NCBI GenBank assembly: GCA_040507005.1
Contig: JBEVVS010000114.1
Location: 46,219 to 110,218, forward strand
Length of the DNA stretch: 64,000 nucleotides
Source of the DNA: Thiodiazotropha sp040507005
GTDB lineage: Bacteria; Pseudomonadota; Gammaproteobacteria; Chromatiales; Chromatiaceae
Direction of reading: 5' to 3'
The position numbers and the translations under genes were made by a program. This document shows positions 1 to 8,354 of this stretch, piece after piece (positions within the stretch are counted from its first letter, which is position 1; each line of letters begins with the position of its first letter). A model generated the notes under the pieces. It was not told the origin of the DNA and did no database searches. It saw nothing but the letters and a program-made list of their open reading frames with translations.

Positions 1-1254
1 TCTGCGGAACCGGCCCTCATCGGCCTGCGCGGCGTCGGTCTGACCGAGGTCTCCCGGGTCTCCTTCAGGGTGTTGGATCAGAACGGCAATCCGGTGCCTC
101 AGCAGCGGGTCAATTTCTCCCTGAGCACCGATGTGGGCGGGGCGAACATTCCGGCAGGGGCCGAAACCGCCGTCAGCGATACCAATGGCCTGGTCGGCAC
201 CGATGTCAAGTCCGGCACCATCCCCACCGCGGTGCGGGTCACGGCGTCCCTGGACGCCAATTCCCTGATCTCCACCCAGTCCGATGGCCTCACCATCTCC
301 ACCGGCATTTCCGATCAGAACAGTTTCTCTTTGAGCACCGAGGTCTTCAATCCGGAGGCTTGGGCGTATGACGGTGAAGAGGTCGCACTCACGGTGCATG
401 CCGCTGACCACTTCAACAATCCGGTGCCCGATGGCGCAGCGGTCTACTTCACCACGGAAGGGGGACAGATCCAGTCCCAATGCCAGATCGAGGATGGCAG
501 CTGCAGTGTCGCCTGGACCAGCTCGAATCCCAGGCCCCAGGAGGATGATGTGCCCGGGGGCATGGCGGGTCGGATAACGCTCCTCGCCACCATGCTCGGT
601 GAAGAGAGCTTCATCGACAGCAACGGCAACGGCGTGCTGAATCTCAACGATCCTGTATTTTCCAACATCCCCGAGGCCTTCCGGGATGACAACGAGGACG
701 ATATCAAACATCCCACCCACGAGGAGTTCGTGGACTTCAACACCAACGGTGTCTACGACGATGCCAACGCCGATACCGACTACAACGGCGTACTCTGCTG
801 TGATACGGCGGCGGTGACCGCGGCGGAAGCGGCAGTGGCTGCCGGTGATGATCCGGGGGTCTGCTTCGGTGTGACACCCATTACATCACCGGTCTGTAGC
901 GCTGAGAAGAATATCAACGTGCGCGATGACATCGTCATGATCATGTCTGAGAGTTTTGCCACGATCACTCAAGTCTCCGGCACGGTGGCACCAGGCTCTT
1001 CAGTTACATTCGAAATCGTGGGTGCTCAAACCGGACAGATCATGCCTGCGGAGACAAGCATTACGGCCACACTCGTGCAAGGCAATATAAGAGACTCCTA
1101 CTCTGTGCCGAATACCAACTTCAATGCCCGCTTGAATGACCGGTTAGGCTCTGACCTCTTCACTTTTGTTATTCCGGGGGATGGAATAGGCCCGTTTACC
1201 CTGTTAGTGACAACGCCAAAGGGTAATGTCACCAGGTTGGATGTCAGTCTTTAA
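1..1254 (+). CDS. Ig-like (Big_1/invasin-type) domain protein, 5'-truncated by the window edge
   Basis: The frame is open from base 1, so the gene begins upstream and only the C-terminal ~417 residues are visible. The text reads as bacterial Ig-like repeats: a GNPVPQQRV-type strand at the left edge and a second NPVPDGAAVYF element about 115 residues later, the usual spacing of Big_1/invasin domains. A middle insert (around bases 610-780) is rich in Asp/Asn with DSNGNG and DTDYNG motifs that look like calcium-binding loops. Six Cys residues are present, consistent with an exported protein. No sorting signal or membrane anchor is seen at the C-terminus. A surface or adhesin-like role is inferred; the substrate or partner is unknown. 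Confidence 0.75.
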   Translation, partial: SAEPALIGLRGVGLTEVSRVSFRVLDQNGNPVPQQRVNFSLSTDVGGANIPAGAETAVSDTNGLVGTDVKSGTIPTAVRVTASLDANSLISTQSDGLTISTGISDQNSFSLSTEVFNPEAWAYDGEEVALTVHAADHFNNPVPDGAAVYFTTEGGQIQSQCQIEDGSCSVAWTSSNPRPQEDDVPGGMAGRITLLATMLGEESFIDSNGNGVLNLNDPVFSNIPEAFRDDNEDDIKHPTHEEFVDFNTNGVYDDANADTDYNGVLCCDTAAVTAAEAAVAAGDDPGVCFGVTPITSPVCSAEKNINVRDDIVMIMSESFATITQVSGTVAPGSSVTFEIVGAQTGQIMPAETSITATLVQGNIRDSYSVPNTNFNARLNDRLGSDLFTFVIPGDGIGPFTLLVTTPKGNVTRLDVSL

Positions 1255-1320
1255 TTCACTATTGGAATAGTCAATCGGACCTGTTTAGACCCTATCAGAC
1301 ACTGAGAAACATCACATCTT

Positions 1321-1371
1321 GAATCAGCGGCTCCCCGTCAATGGGGAGCCTGATTCTCAGCTGCGTTTTTT
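1321..1371 (+). terminator. Hairpin, possible terminator of the Ig-like gene
   Basis: GGCTCCCC pairs with GGGGAGCC around a short loop, extended by GAATCA/TGATTC arms with one bulged base, and a run of six T follows about 9 bases after the stem. It lies 67 bases past the stop codon and ahead of the mla operon. The gap between stem and T-run makes it a non-ideal intrinsic terminator. Confidence 0.5.
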
Positions 1372-1503
1372 CAACCCTGCCTTTGGCTACAGGATGGGTA
1401 TGCGGTTTCAATCTCCGCCACTCGAGCTTGACGCTCATCCTTCGCAACGCCACAATGCCCCGATCTTCCCCCGTCCACAGGGACTTCCGTTTAGAAGGCT
1501 TAA

Positions 1504-2319
1504 GTGAACAGCGACGAACCACTGGTCAAAATCCGCAACCTGCACTTCTCCCATGGGGACAGGGCCATCTTCAATGGTGTGGATATCGATATCCCCCAGG
1601 GCAGGGTGACCGCCATCATGGGGCCCAGCGGTACCGGTAAGACCACGCTGTTGAAACTGATCGGCGGGCAACTGCGTCCCAGTCAGGGTAGCATCGAGGT
1701 GGATGGTCAGAATGTCCACCAGCTCTCCCGCAAGGAGCTCTATCGGCTGCGCATGCGCATGGGCATGCTGTTTCAGAGCGGCGCCCTGCTCACCGATCTC
1801 ACCGTCTATGACAACGTCGCCTATCCCCTGCGGGAACATACCGACCTGCCGGAGTCGATGATTCGACGTCTGGTGCTGATGAAGTTGGAGGCGGTGGGCC
1901 TGAGGGGCGCCCGGGATCTGATGCCCTCGGAACTCTCCGGCGGCATGGCGCGCCGGGTGGCCCTGGCCCGGGCCATCGCCCTCGATCCGATGATGGTGAT
2001 GTACGACGAGCCCTTTACCGGCCAGGATCCGATCTCCATGGGGGTGCTGGCGCAGCTTGTGCGGCGTCTCAACGACGCGGCCCGGCTCACCAGCGTGCTG
2101 GTCTCCCACGATGTTGAGGAGACCGCAGGCATTTCCGATATGATCTATGTCCTGTCCGGCGGCAAGGTGATCGAGTCGGGTACCCCGGCGGCATTGGGTA
2201 TGTCCCAATCCCCCGCGGTGAAACAGTTCATGGGCGGCCTGCCCGACGGCCCGGTCCACTTTCACTATTCAGCGCCGGCGCTGAATGATGATCTGCTGAG
2301 CATGCGGGGGGCGAAATAG
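1504..2319 (+). CDS. mlaF: MlaF, phospholipid ABC transporter ATPase
   Basis: ATPase of the Mla system, which moves phospholipids between the outer and inner membranes and keeps outer-membrane asymmetry. Visible motifs are Walker A GPSGTGKT at residues 40-47, the signature LSGGM followed by ARRVALARA, and Walker B MVMYDEPF. At 271 residues it has the family length. The start is GTG; the preceding bases show only a weak Shine-Dalgarno. The stop overlaps the GTG of mlaE by one base, so translation is probably coupled. First gene of an mlaF-E-D-STAS operon. Confidence 0.93.
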   Translation: MNSDEPLVKIRNLHFSHGDRAIFNGVDIDIPQGRVTAIMGPSGTGKTTLLKLIGGQLRPSQGSIEVDGQNVHQLSRKELYRLRMRMGMLFQSGALLTDLTVYDNVAYPLREHTDLPESMIRRLVLMKLEAVGLRGARDLMPSELSGGMARRVALARAIALDPMMVMYDEPFTGQDPISMGVLAQLVRRLNDAARLTSVLVSHDVEETAGISDMIYVLSGGKVIESGTPAALGMSQSPAVKQFMGGLPDGPVHFHYSAPALNDDLLSMRGAK

Positions 2320-3098
2320 TGCTCGATGCCCTGGCTCGCTTTGGCCGCGTTGGACTGGCGGCGTTGGAACGTCTCGGTCGCGGACACCTGTTGCTGATCC
2401 AGATTCTCGCGGGGATCACCAGCCTGCTGCCCAGGTTGGGGCTGCTGATCACGCAACTGCACAGTATCGGTGTGCGCACGACCACGATCATCGTTGTCTC
2501 CGGCCTGTTCGTCGGCATGGTGCTCGGCTTGCAGGGCTATTATGTGCTGTCGCAATTTGCCGCCGAGGACAGTCTCGGGGTGATGGTCGCCGCTTCCCTG
2601 GTGCGGGAACTGGGTCCGGTGGTGACCGCCCTGCTGTTCGCCGGACGCGCCGGTTCAGCCCTCACCGCGGAGATCGGTCTGATGAAGGCCACCGAGCAGC
2701 TCTCCGGCCTGGAGATGATGGCGGTGGACCCCATTCGCCGCATCCTGTCGCCACGCTTTTACGCCGGATTTATCTCGATGCCGTTACTCGCGGCGATGTT
2801 CAGCGCAGTCGGTATCATCGGCGGCTACTTTGTCAGCGTGGGGCTGTTGGGGGTGGACGAGGGCGCCTTCTGGAGCCAGATGCAGGCCAAGATCGACTGG
2901 AACGAGGATATCATCAACGGGGTGATCAAGAGTCTGGTATTCGGCTTTGTCTGTACCTGGATCGCCCTGTTTCAGGGATATGACACCATCCCAACCTCAG
3001 CCGGTGTCAGTCAGTCGACTACCCGTACCGTGGTCCATTCCGCATTGGCGGTACTGATACTGGATTTCGTTCTTACAGCACTGATGTTCGGAGAATAG
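2319..3098 (+). CDS. mlaE: MlaE, phospholipid ABC transporter permease
   Basis: Integral membrane permease of the Mla transporter (MlaE/YrbE family, 259 residues, the usual size). The family core ELGPVVTALLFAGRAGSA is present, followed by a TAEIGLMKATEQLSGLEMM-type stretch that contacts the ATPase. Several hydrophobic segments span the protein. It starts at a GTG overlapping the mlaF stop and ends two bases before mlaD, so the three genes form one translational unit. Confidence 0.93.
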   Translation: MLDALARFGRVGLAALERLGRGHLLLIQILAGITSLLPRLGLLITQLHSIGVRTTTIIVVSGLFVGMVLGLQGYYVLSQFAAEDSLGVMVAASLVRELGPVVTALLFAGRAGSALTAEIGLMKATEQLSGLEMMAVDPIRRILSPRFYAGFISMPLLAAMFSAVGIIGGYFVSVGLLGVDEGAFWSQMQAKIDWNEDIINGVIKSLVFGFVCTWIALFQGYDTIPTSAGVSQSTTRTVVHSALAVLILDFVLTALMFGE

Positions 3099-3100
3099 TC

Positions 3101-3580
3101 ATGAATACAAGAGGAATGGAGATAATCGTTGGCGCCTTCATGGCCGCCGGACTGGTTGCGCTGTTTTTTCTCGCCATGCAGGTGAGTAATCTGGCCAGCA
3201 TAACTGCCAGCGAAGGTTATGAAGTGAAGGCCCGGTTCGATAATATCGGCGGTCTCAAGGTGAGATCCCCCGTCTCCATGGCAGGGGTGCGGATCGGCCG
3301 GGTGGTCGCTATCGTTTATGACCAGGAGAGCTTTGAAGCCGTGGTTACAATGTCAATCGATCCGGCTTATAGTAAGATTCCGGATGACAGTATCGCCAAG
3401 ATCTATACCTCCGGACTGTTGGGTGAGCAATATGTCGGGCTCGATCCCGGGGGCAGTCTGGAGAGCCTGCAGGGTGGCAGTGAATTGATGATGACCCAAT
3501 CCGCTTTGGTATTGGAGGAGATAATCGGTCAATTTCTGTTCAGCAAGGCTGAAGAAAACGCGATCAAGGATGAGTTATAG
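3101..3580 (+). CDS. mlaD: MlaD, MCE-domain phospholipid-binding subunit
   Basis: Inner-membrane-anchored MCE protein of the Mla complex. One N-terminal transmembrane helix (about residues 8-27) is followed by a single MCE domain: EVKARFDNIGGLKVRSPV, then VRIGRV, then the YTSGLLGEQYVGL loop typical of MlaD. The length (159 residues) is close to the family norm. It forms a hexamer that channels lipid between MlaE and the periplasmic carrier MlaC in characterised systems. Here no mlaC follows; the STAS gene starts four bases after the stop. Confidence 0.93.
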   Translation: MNTRGMEIIVGAFMAAGLVALFFLAMQVSNLASITASEGYEVKARFDNIGGLKVRSPVSMAGVRIGRVVAIVYDQESFEAVVTMSIDPAYSKIPDDSIAKIYTSGLLGEQYVGLDPGGSLESLQGGSELMMTQSALVLEEIIGQFLFSKAEENAIKDEL

Positions 3581-3583
3581 CCT

Positions 3584-3886
3584 ATGAGTATCACAAAAGT
3601 CGAACGGGATGGAGCATTCCGTTTTCATGTTCAGGGAGATATGACATTCGCCAGTGTCAAAGGACTGCTGCAACGCTCCGATGAGCTCTTCTCCACGGTC
3701 AAGGAGTTGGAGGTGGATCTCTCTCAGGTGGATCATGCAGATAGCGCTGGATTGGCGTTGGTGCTGGAATGGATGGCGCAAGCAGCCGAGCGGAACGCCA
3801 AGATTGTATTCACCGGCGTACCGGAATCGATGCTCTCCATTGCCCGCCTGTGCCAGGTCGAATCCCTGCTGGATGGGTGCAGTTGA
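3584..3886 (+). CDS. mlaB: STAS-domain protein, MlaB-like
   Basis: A 100-residue single STAS domain. The DxxxVDHADSAGLALVLEW stretch is the typical loop before helix 1, where anti-sigma-factor antagonists carry the regulatory Ser. In Mla systems the cytoplasmic STAS protein MlaB binds MlaF and is needed for transporter activity. Position at the end of mlaFED supports that assignment. In E. coli mlaC sits between mlaD and mlaB; here it is absent and the gap from mlaD is three bases. Confidence 0.85.
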   Translation: MSITKVERDGAFRFHVQGDMTFASVKGLLQRSDELFSTVKELEVDLSQVDHADSAGLALVLEWMAQAAERNAKIVFTGVPESMLSIARLCQVESLLDGCS

Positions 3887-4111
3887 AGCATGAAATTAAG
3901 AATGTAGTGGCATAGTCGCTGTTTTTTTATATAATTAGGTCTTGAATTATGATCAAATTTCGGATTGAATAATCAGTCCTATCCAGATGCCCCCCTCGAT
4001 TTGTCTTACAAGCTTGTCTCACGGTGCCGTTCTGGATTCATAACGAGATATTAAAATGCGGGATGATTCCGCACTGCAATCCCCGATCATTCAGTTGGAG
4101 ATCCTCAATCT

Positions 4112-4438
4112 ATGAGTGAGCAGATTGTTCATGTAACAGACGATTCCTTTGAATCGGAAGTGCTTCAGTCAAATCAGCCTGTGCTGATCGACTACTGGGC
4201 CGAATGGTGCGGTCCGTGCAAGATGATTGCACCGGTACTGGATGATATTGCCAGCGAGTACGACGGCAAACTGAAGGTGGTCAAACTGAACATTGATGAG
4301 AATCCCAATACACCACCCCGCTACGGCATACGTGGAATTCCTACGTTAATGCTGTTTAAAGATGGTGAAGTGGAGGCGACGAAAGTGGGCGCCGTCTCAA
4401 AATCTCAACTCGTGGCTTTTATCGATAGTAACCTTTAA
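4112..4438 (+). CDS. trxA: Thioredoxin 1
   Basis: Cytoplasmic thiol-disulfide reductant, 108 residues, the standard length. Active site WCGPC at residues 32-36, the Asp buried near residue 27, and the cis-Pro loop GIRGIPTLMLF are all present. It lies directly upstream of rho, a trxA-rho order conserved in many gammaproteobacteria. The 225-base gap before it contains an AT-rich stretch (TATATAAT around 3930-3937) that could be a -10 element. Confidence 0.97.
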   Translation: MSEQIVHVTDDSFESEVLQSNQPVLIDYWAEWCGPCKMIAPVLDDIASEYDGKLKVVKLNIDENPNTPPRYGIRGIPTLMLFKDGEVEATKVGAVSKSQLVAFIDSNL

Positions 4439-4611
4439 CAATCTCAGGCGCCGGACGTGCCATCGCTGTCTGCCAAACACAGTTCTCTGTAGACCACCCC
4501 GTTTCGTTCTGGTAGCGCCTGATTAGCAAATCAACCAAGAATCTCAAATTGCCCTGTGTGGCCGAACTCCCTTCAAACAATATCCCAAAACAGAACAACC
4601 CCTGAAAAATT

Positions 4612-5868
4612 ATGAATCTCACTGAACTCAAGAAAAAGCCAGTCTCCGACCTGGCTCAGCTCGCCACCGAAATGAAAATCGAGGGTATGGCGCGGACCCG
4701 AAAACAGGATCTGATATTTGCCATTCTCAAGGCGCATGCAAAGAAAGGCGAAAGTATTTTTGGTGATGGGGTATTGGAGATTCTGCAGGATGGATTCGGC
4801 TTTCTACGCTCAGCAGATAGCTCCTATCTTGCCGGACCTGATGATATCTATGTCTCTCCGAGTCAGATCCGACGCTTCAGTCTGCGTACCGGCGATACCA
4901 TTTCAGGCAAGATTCGGCCACCTAAGGATGGTGAACGCTACTTTGCATTGCTCAAGGTCGATGAGATCAACTACGACAAACCGGAAAATGCCAAGAGTAA
5001 GATTCTTTTCGAAAATTTCACCCCCCTGTTCGCCAACCAGCGTTTTCACCTGGAGATAGGCAACGGCAGTACCGAGGACATCACCGCCCGTACCATCGAT
5101 CTCTGCGCCCCCATCGGTAAGGGGCAGCGCGGTCTGATCGTCTCCCCGCCAAAAGCGGGTAAGACCATGATGTTGCAGAATATCGCCCAGTCCATCACCC
5201 ACAACCATCCCGAATGTTACGTCATGGTGTTGCTCATCGACGAACGTCCGGAAGAGGTGACCGAAATGGCCCGCTCCGTGAGGGGTGAGGTGATCTCCAG
5301 TACCTTCGACGAGCCCGCAACCAGACATGTGCAGGTCGCTGAAATGGTCATCGAAAAGGCCAAGCGACTGGTGGAACATAAACACGATGTGGTGATCCTG
5401 CTGGATTCGATCACCCGTCTCGCACGGGCCTACAATACCGTCGTGCCCTCCTCCGGCAAGGTCTTGACCGGTGGTGTCGATGCCAATGCACTGCACCGGC
5501 CGAAGCGCTTCTTCGGCGCCGCACGGAATGTGGAAGAGGGCGGCTCCCTGACGATCCTGGCCACCGCCCTGGTGGATACGGGATCACGCATGGATGACGT
5601 GATTTACGAAGAGTTCAAGGGAACAGGCAATATGGAGGTTCATCTGGACCGGCGTATTGCAGAGAAGCGCATCTTCCCGGCGATCAATATCAATCGTTCC
5701 GGCACCCGTCGGGAGGAGCTGTTGATGAAGCCGGATGAGTTGCAGAAGATGTGGATTCTGAGGAAGATCCTCCACCCCATGGATGAACTTGCCGCCATGG
5801 AGTTTCTCTATGACAAGTTGAAGGTGAGCAAGACCAACGACGAATTTTTCGATGCCATGAAGGGTTAG
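4612..5868 (+). CDS. rho: Transcription termination factor Rho
   Basis: RNA-dependent ATPase helicase that terminates transcription. At 418 residues it matches the E. coli protein (419). Domains in order: the N-terminal helical region (MNLTELKKK start), the RNA-binding cold-shock-like primary site around residues 50-125 with GFGFLR, and the ATPase domain with Walker A SPPKAGKT at residues 178-185 and Walker B VVILLDSITR. The Q-loop/R-loop region GGVDANAL is intact. The 173-base leader after trxA may carry autoregulatory sequence as in E. coli, but no specific element can be read. Confidence 0.98.
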   Translation: MNLTELKKKPVSDLAQLATEMKIEGMARTRKQDLIFAILKAHAKKGESIFGDGVLEILQDGFGFLRSADSSYLAGPDDIYVSPSQIRRFSLRTGDTISGKIRPPKDGERYFALLKVDEINYDKPENAKSKILFENFTPLFANQRFHLEIGNGSTEDITARTIDLCAPIGKGQRGLIVSPPKAGKTMMLQNIAQSITHNHPECYVMVLLIDERPEEVTEMARSVRGEVISSTFDEPATRHVQVAEMVIEKAKRLVEHKHDVVILLDSITRLARAYNTVVPSSGKVLTGGVDANALHRPKRFFGAARNVEEGGSLTILATALVDTGSRMDDVIYEEFKGTGNMEVHLDRRIAEKRIFPAININRSGTRREELLMKPDELQKMWILRKILHPMDELAAMEFLYDKLKVSKTNDEFFDAMKG

Positions 5869-5938
5869 CTTCAAAAGCCACCCACTCCCTCTCGATAGCA
5901 TGCATAAGGCTGTTTAGCAGGATGCGGTTCACCCCAGG

Positions 5939-5986
5939 GTAACCGGTCTGCTGCCTGGGGATGCGTTTCTCCCAAGAACCGGTTAC
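5939..5986 (+). terminator. Nested inverted repeat downstream of rho
   Basis: GTAACCGG (5939-5946) is exactly complementary to CCGGTTAC (5979-5986), and an alternative stem CCCCAGG/CCTGGGG overlaps its left arm, so two mutually exclusive hairpins are possible. No T-run follows, so a Rho-independent terminator is doubtful; a mutually exclusive fold or protein site is the alternative. Confidence 0.35.
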
Positions 5987-6024
5987 ATTGTCTGCAAGCT
6001 AATCAGCTCCCGAAAGTAGAAACA

Positions 6025-6708
6025 ATGATAGCCATGATACTGGCCGCTGGGCGTGGTGAGCGCATGCGACCCCTGACCGATAAGCTACCTAAACCACTCC
6101 TGCCGGTCGCCGGCAAGCCCTTGATTGTGCACCATATCGAAAGGCTTGCAGCGGCGGGCTATCAGGAGCTGGTTATTAATCATGCCCATTTGGGTGAGAT
6201 GATCGAATCCACTCTGGGTGATGGTAGCGCTTGGGGCGTTGAGATCCGTTACTCGGCCGAGGCGGTGGCATTGGAAACAGGCGGGGGCATCTATCATGCA
6301 CTGCCCCTGTTGGGTAAGGAAGCCTTTTTGGTGGTCAATGGGGACATCTGGTGTGAATTGGATTTTTCCCAGCTAACCTTGAAACAGGGGGATATGGCGC
6401 ATCTGGTGTTGGTGCCAAACCCTGAACACCATCCGCAGGGGGATTTTCAACTGCGACAGGGCCGGGTAGGCCAGGGCGGGGAGAGCCGGCTGACCTTCAG
6501 TGGCATCGGCGTCTATGATCCGCGACTGTTTGCATCCTGCAGGGCCGGCGTATTCCCATTGGCACCACTCTTGAGGGACGCCATGGAGCGTGGCTTGGTA
6601 TCAGGGGAGTGCTTCCGTGGGGTGTGGATGGATATCGGCACACCTCAACGATTGTCGCAGCTGGAACAACTCATTCTGCAGCGCGACCGGGGTAGCGGCA
6701 CGGCTTGA
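6025..6708 (+). CDS. murU: N-acetylmuramate alpha-1-phosphate uridylyltransferase-like protein (MurU)
   Basis: Sugar-nucleotide transferase of the RfbA/GlmU N-terminal fold, 227 residues. The start shows the signature LAAGRGERMRPLT followed by KPLLPVAGKPLI. Later motifs VVNGDIW (metal-binding Asp) and DIGTPQRL fit MurU. In Pseudomonas MurU converts MurNAc-1-phosphate to UDP-MurNAc in the cell-wall recycling bypass, normally encoded next to the kinase AmgK. No amgK lies in this window, so the exact substrate rests on family resemblance. Start chosen because homologues begin M-x-AMILAAGRG. Confidence 0.82.
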   Translation: MIAMILAAGRGERMRPLTDKLPKPLLPVAGKPLIVHHIERLAAAGYQELVINHAHLGEMIESTLGDGSAWGVEIRYSAEAVALETGGGIYHALPLLGKEAFLVVNGDIWCELDFSQLTLKQGDMAHLVLVPNPEHHPQGDFQLRQGRVGQGGESRLTFSGIGVYDPRLFASCRAGVFPLAPLLRDAMERGLVSGECFRGVWMDIGTPQRLSQLEQLILQRDRGSGTA

Positions 6709-6781
6709 GATCAACTTCATCTCCAGCGATGGCAAGCAACATACGACGGTGCCATAGAGGCGTTTGGGTATTGGAGAAAGC

Positions 6782-8203
6782 ATGGGACAGGAAATAGATT
6801 CGAGTGAATTCTCTGCTGATGATTTTGCCGAGTTTCAGCGCCGTCTCAAGCGAGAGACCGAACTGCTTGCCGAGTGGTTTGAAACGGGGGTGTTCGCCTC
6901 GGAGGGATCGATCGGGGGATTTGAACTGGAGGCCTGTCTGCTGGATGGGAAGGGGGCGCCCGCGCCACTCAATCAGCCCTTGTTGGAAAAGCTGGATGAG
7001 CCATTGGTGGTCCCGGAGTTGGCCACCTTCAACGTTGAAATAAACAGTACTGCCAGACCGCTGCGGGGAGATGTGTTTGAGCGTATGGCGGAAGAGTTGC
7101 AGTCTGTGTGGAATAAGTGCAACCGTTTAGCGCATCCATTGGGTGCCAGAATGGGCATGATCGGCATCATGCCGAGTCTACAGCAACAGGCGCTCTCACT
7201 GCATAACATGTCCCCTTTGAACCGCTACCAGGCCCTCAATGACCAGGTGTTTAAACTACGTCACGGCAGACCCTTGTCAGTACACATCGAGGGCAGGGAG
7301 AGCCTGAATCTGCAACACGACGACGTCATGCTCGAGTCGGCGGCAACCTCTTTTCAGATTCATCTGCAGGTGGATGAAAGGCATGCCGCGAGGCTCTATA
7401 ACCTGTCGAAAATTGCATCCGCGCCGATGGTGGCTGTGAGCGCCAATGCACCCTACCTGTTTGGCCATGACCTATGGGACGAGACACGCATACCCCTGTT
7501 TGAACAGTCCATTGCAGTGGGGGCATCGGATTTGACCAAGCGGGTCAGTTTCGGCATCCGCTATGTCTACGAATCGATACTGGAAAATTTTGAGGCCAAT
7601 CTAAAACGCTACCCGGTACTGTTACCCCTGTTGATGGACGGTGCGGTTGAGAATCTGTCCCACCTGAGATTGCACAACGGTACCATCTGGCGTTGGAACC
7701 GACCGTTGATCGGTTTCGACAGTGGGGGTAAACCCCATTTGAGGATTGAGCATCGGGTGGTGCCGGCTGGACCTAGCGTACTCGACTCCATCGCCAACGC
7801 CGCATTTTATTTCGGTCTGGTAACAGGTATGGCGGAACGCTACCAATCGCCGGAAAGGGAGATGGGATTTATCCGTGCCCGCAGCAATTTCTACAATGCG
7901 GCGCGACGGGGTCTGCAGGCGGAGTTTTTCTGGTTTGACTGGAAAACCTGCACCGCCGAACAGTTGATCCGGGAGCAGCTGCTGTCGTTGGCCCGAGAGG
8001 GCTTGACCGTTCTTGGTATTGAACCGGCCTCCATCGACTACTGGCTGGGGATTATTCAACAGCGGGTCGTGAGCGGAATCAATGGTGCCACCTGGCAGCG
8101 GCAATGGGTGGCGCGCCATGGCAGGGACTTTCAGGCCCTGATGCAGGCCTACCTGGAACAGCAGGAGAGCGGCAGACCAGTGCATGAGTGGTCCTTGGCT
8201 TAG
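6782..8203 (+). CDS. Glutamate-cysteine ligase family (carboxylate-amine ligase) protein
   Basis: A 473-residue protein of the GCS2/carboxylate-amine ligase type. Evidence is the early GGFELEACLLD strand (the glutamate/Mg-binding ELE of this fold), PELATFNVEIN a little later, and HLRIEHRVVPAGPS in the C-terminal half, corresponding to conserved acidic and basic active-site positions. The ATG at 6782 has GGAG five bases upstream and is preferred over the TTG at 6764. The gene stands 73 bases after murU and 151 bases before an M14-type hydrolase, and the pair may work together. The amide bond it makes cannot be told from sequence; gamma-glutamyl ligation is the family chemistry. Confidence 0.72.
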   Translation: MGQEIDSSEFSADDFAEFQRRLKRETELLAEWFETGVFASEGSIGGFELEACLLDGKGAPAPLNQPLLEKLDEPLVVPELATFNVEINSTARPLRGDVFERMAEELQSVWNKCNRLAHPLGARMGMIGIMPSLQQQALSLHNMSPLNRYQALNDQVFKLRHGRPLSVHIEGRESLNLQHDDVMLESAATSFQIHLQVDERHAARLYNLSKIASAPMVAVSANAPYLFGHDLWDETRIPLFEQSIAVGASDLTKRVSFGIRYVYESILENFEANLKRYPVLLPLLMDGAVENLSHLRLHNGTIWRWNRPLIGFDSGGKPHLRIEHRVVPAGPSVLDSIANAAFYFGLVTGMAERYQSPEREMGFIRARSNFYNAARRGLQAEFFWFDWKTCTAEQLIREQLLSLAREGLTVLGIEPASIDYWLGIIQQRVVSGINGATWQRQWVARHGRDFQALMQAYLEQQESGRPVHEWSLA

Positions 8204-8354
8204 TGCTTTCTCTTCGCAAGCGTCTGACTCGAAGCGTCTTGTAGAGGCGCCGGGGTTGTAAATCGTAGTTTTTTTTCTGGAGCTGCACTGACTTGCGGCA
8301 CCAATTGCTGCGACAAAAACGGGCTAGCCTCGCCCATTCAGGTAAACTATAAGT

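Noticed and set aside
1435..2265. Long open frame antisense to mlaF (276 codons)
   Set aside because: It mirrors a GC-rich essential gene, is His/Gln/Gly-rich without a known motif, and has no own ribosome site; it is a shadow of mlaF. Similar frames oppose rho (4903-5496), the M14 gene (8625-9272), rlpA (12734-13489), aorB (47741-48493) and pyk (53469-54101).
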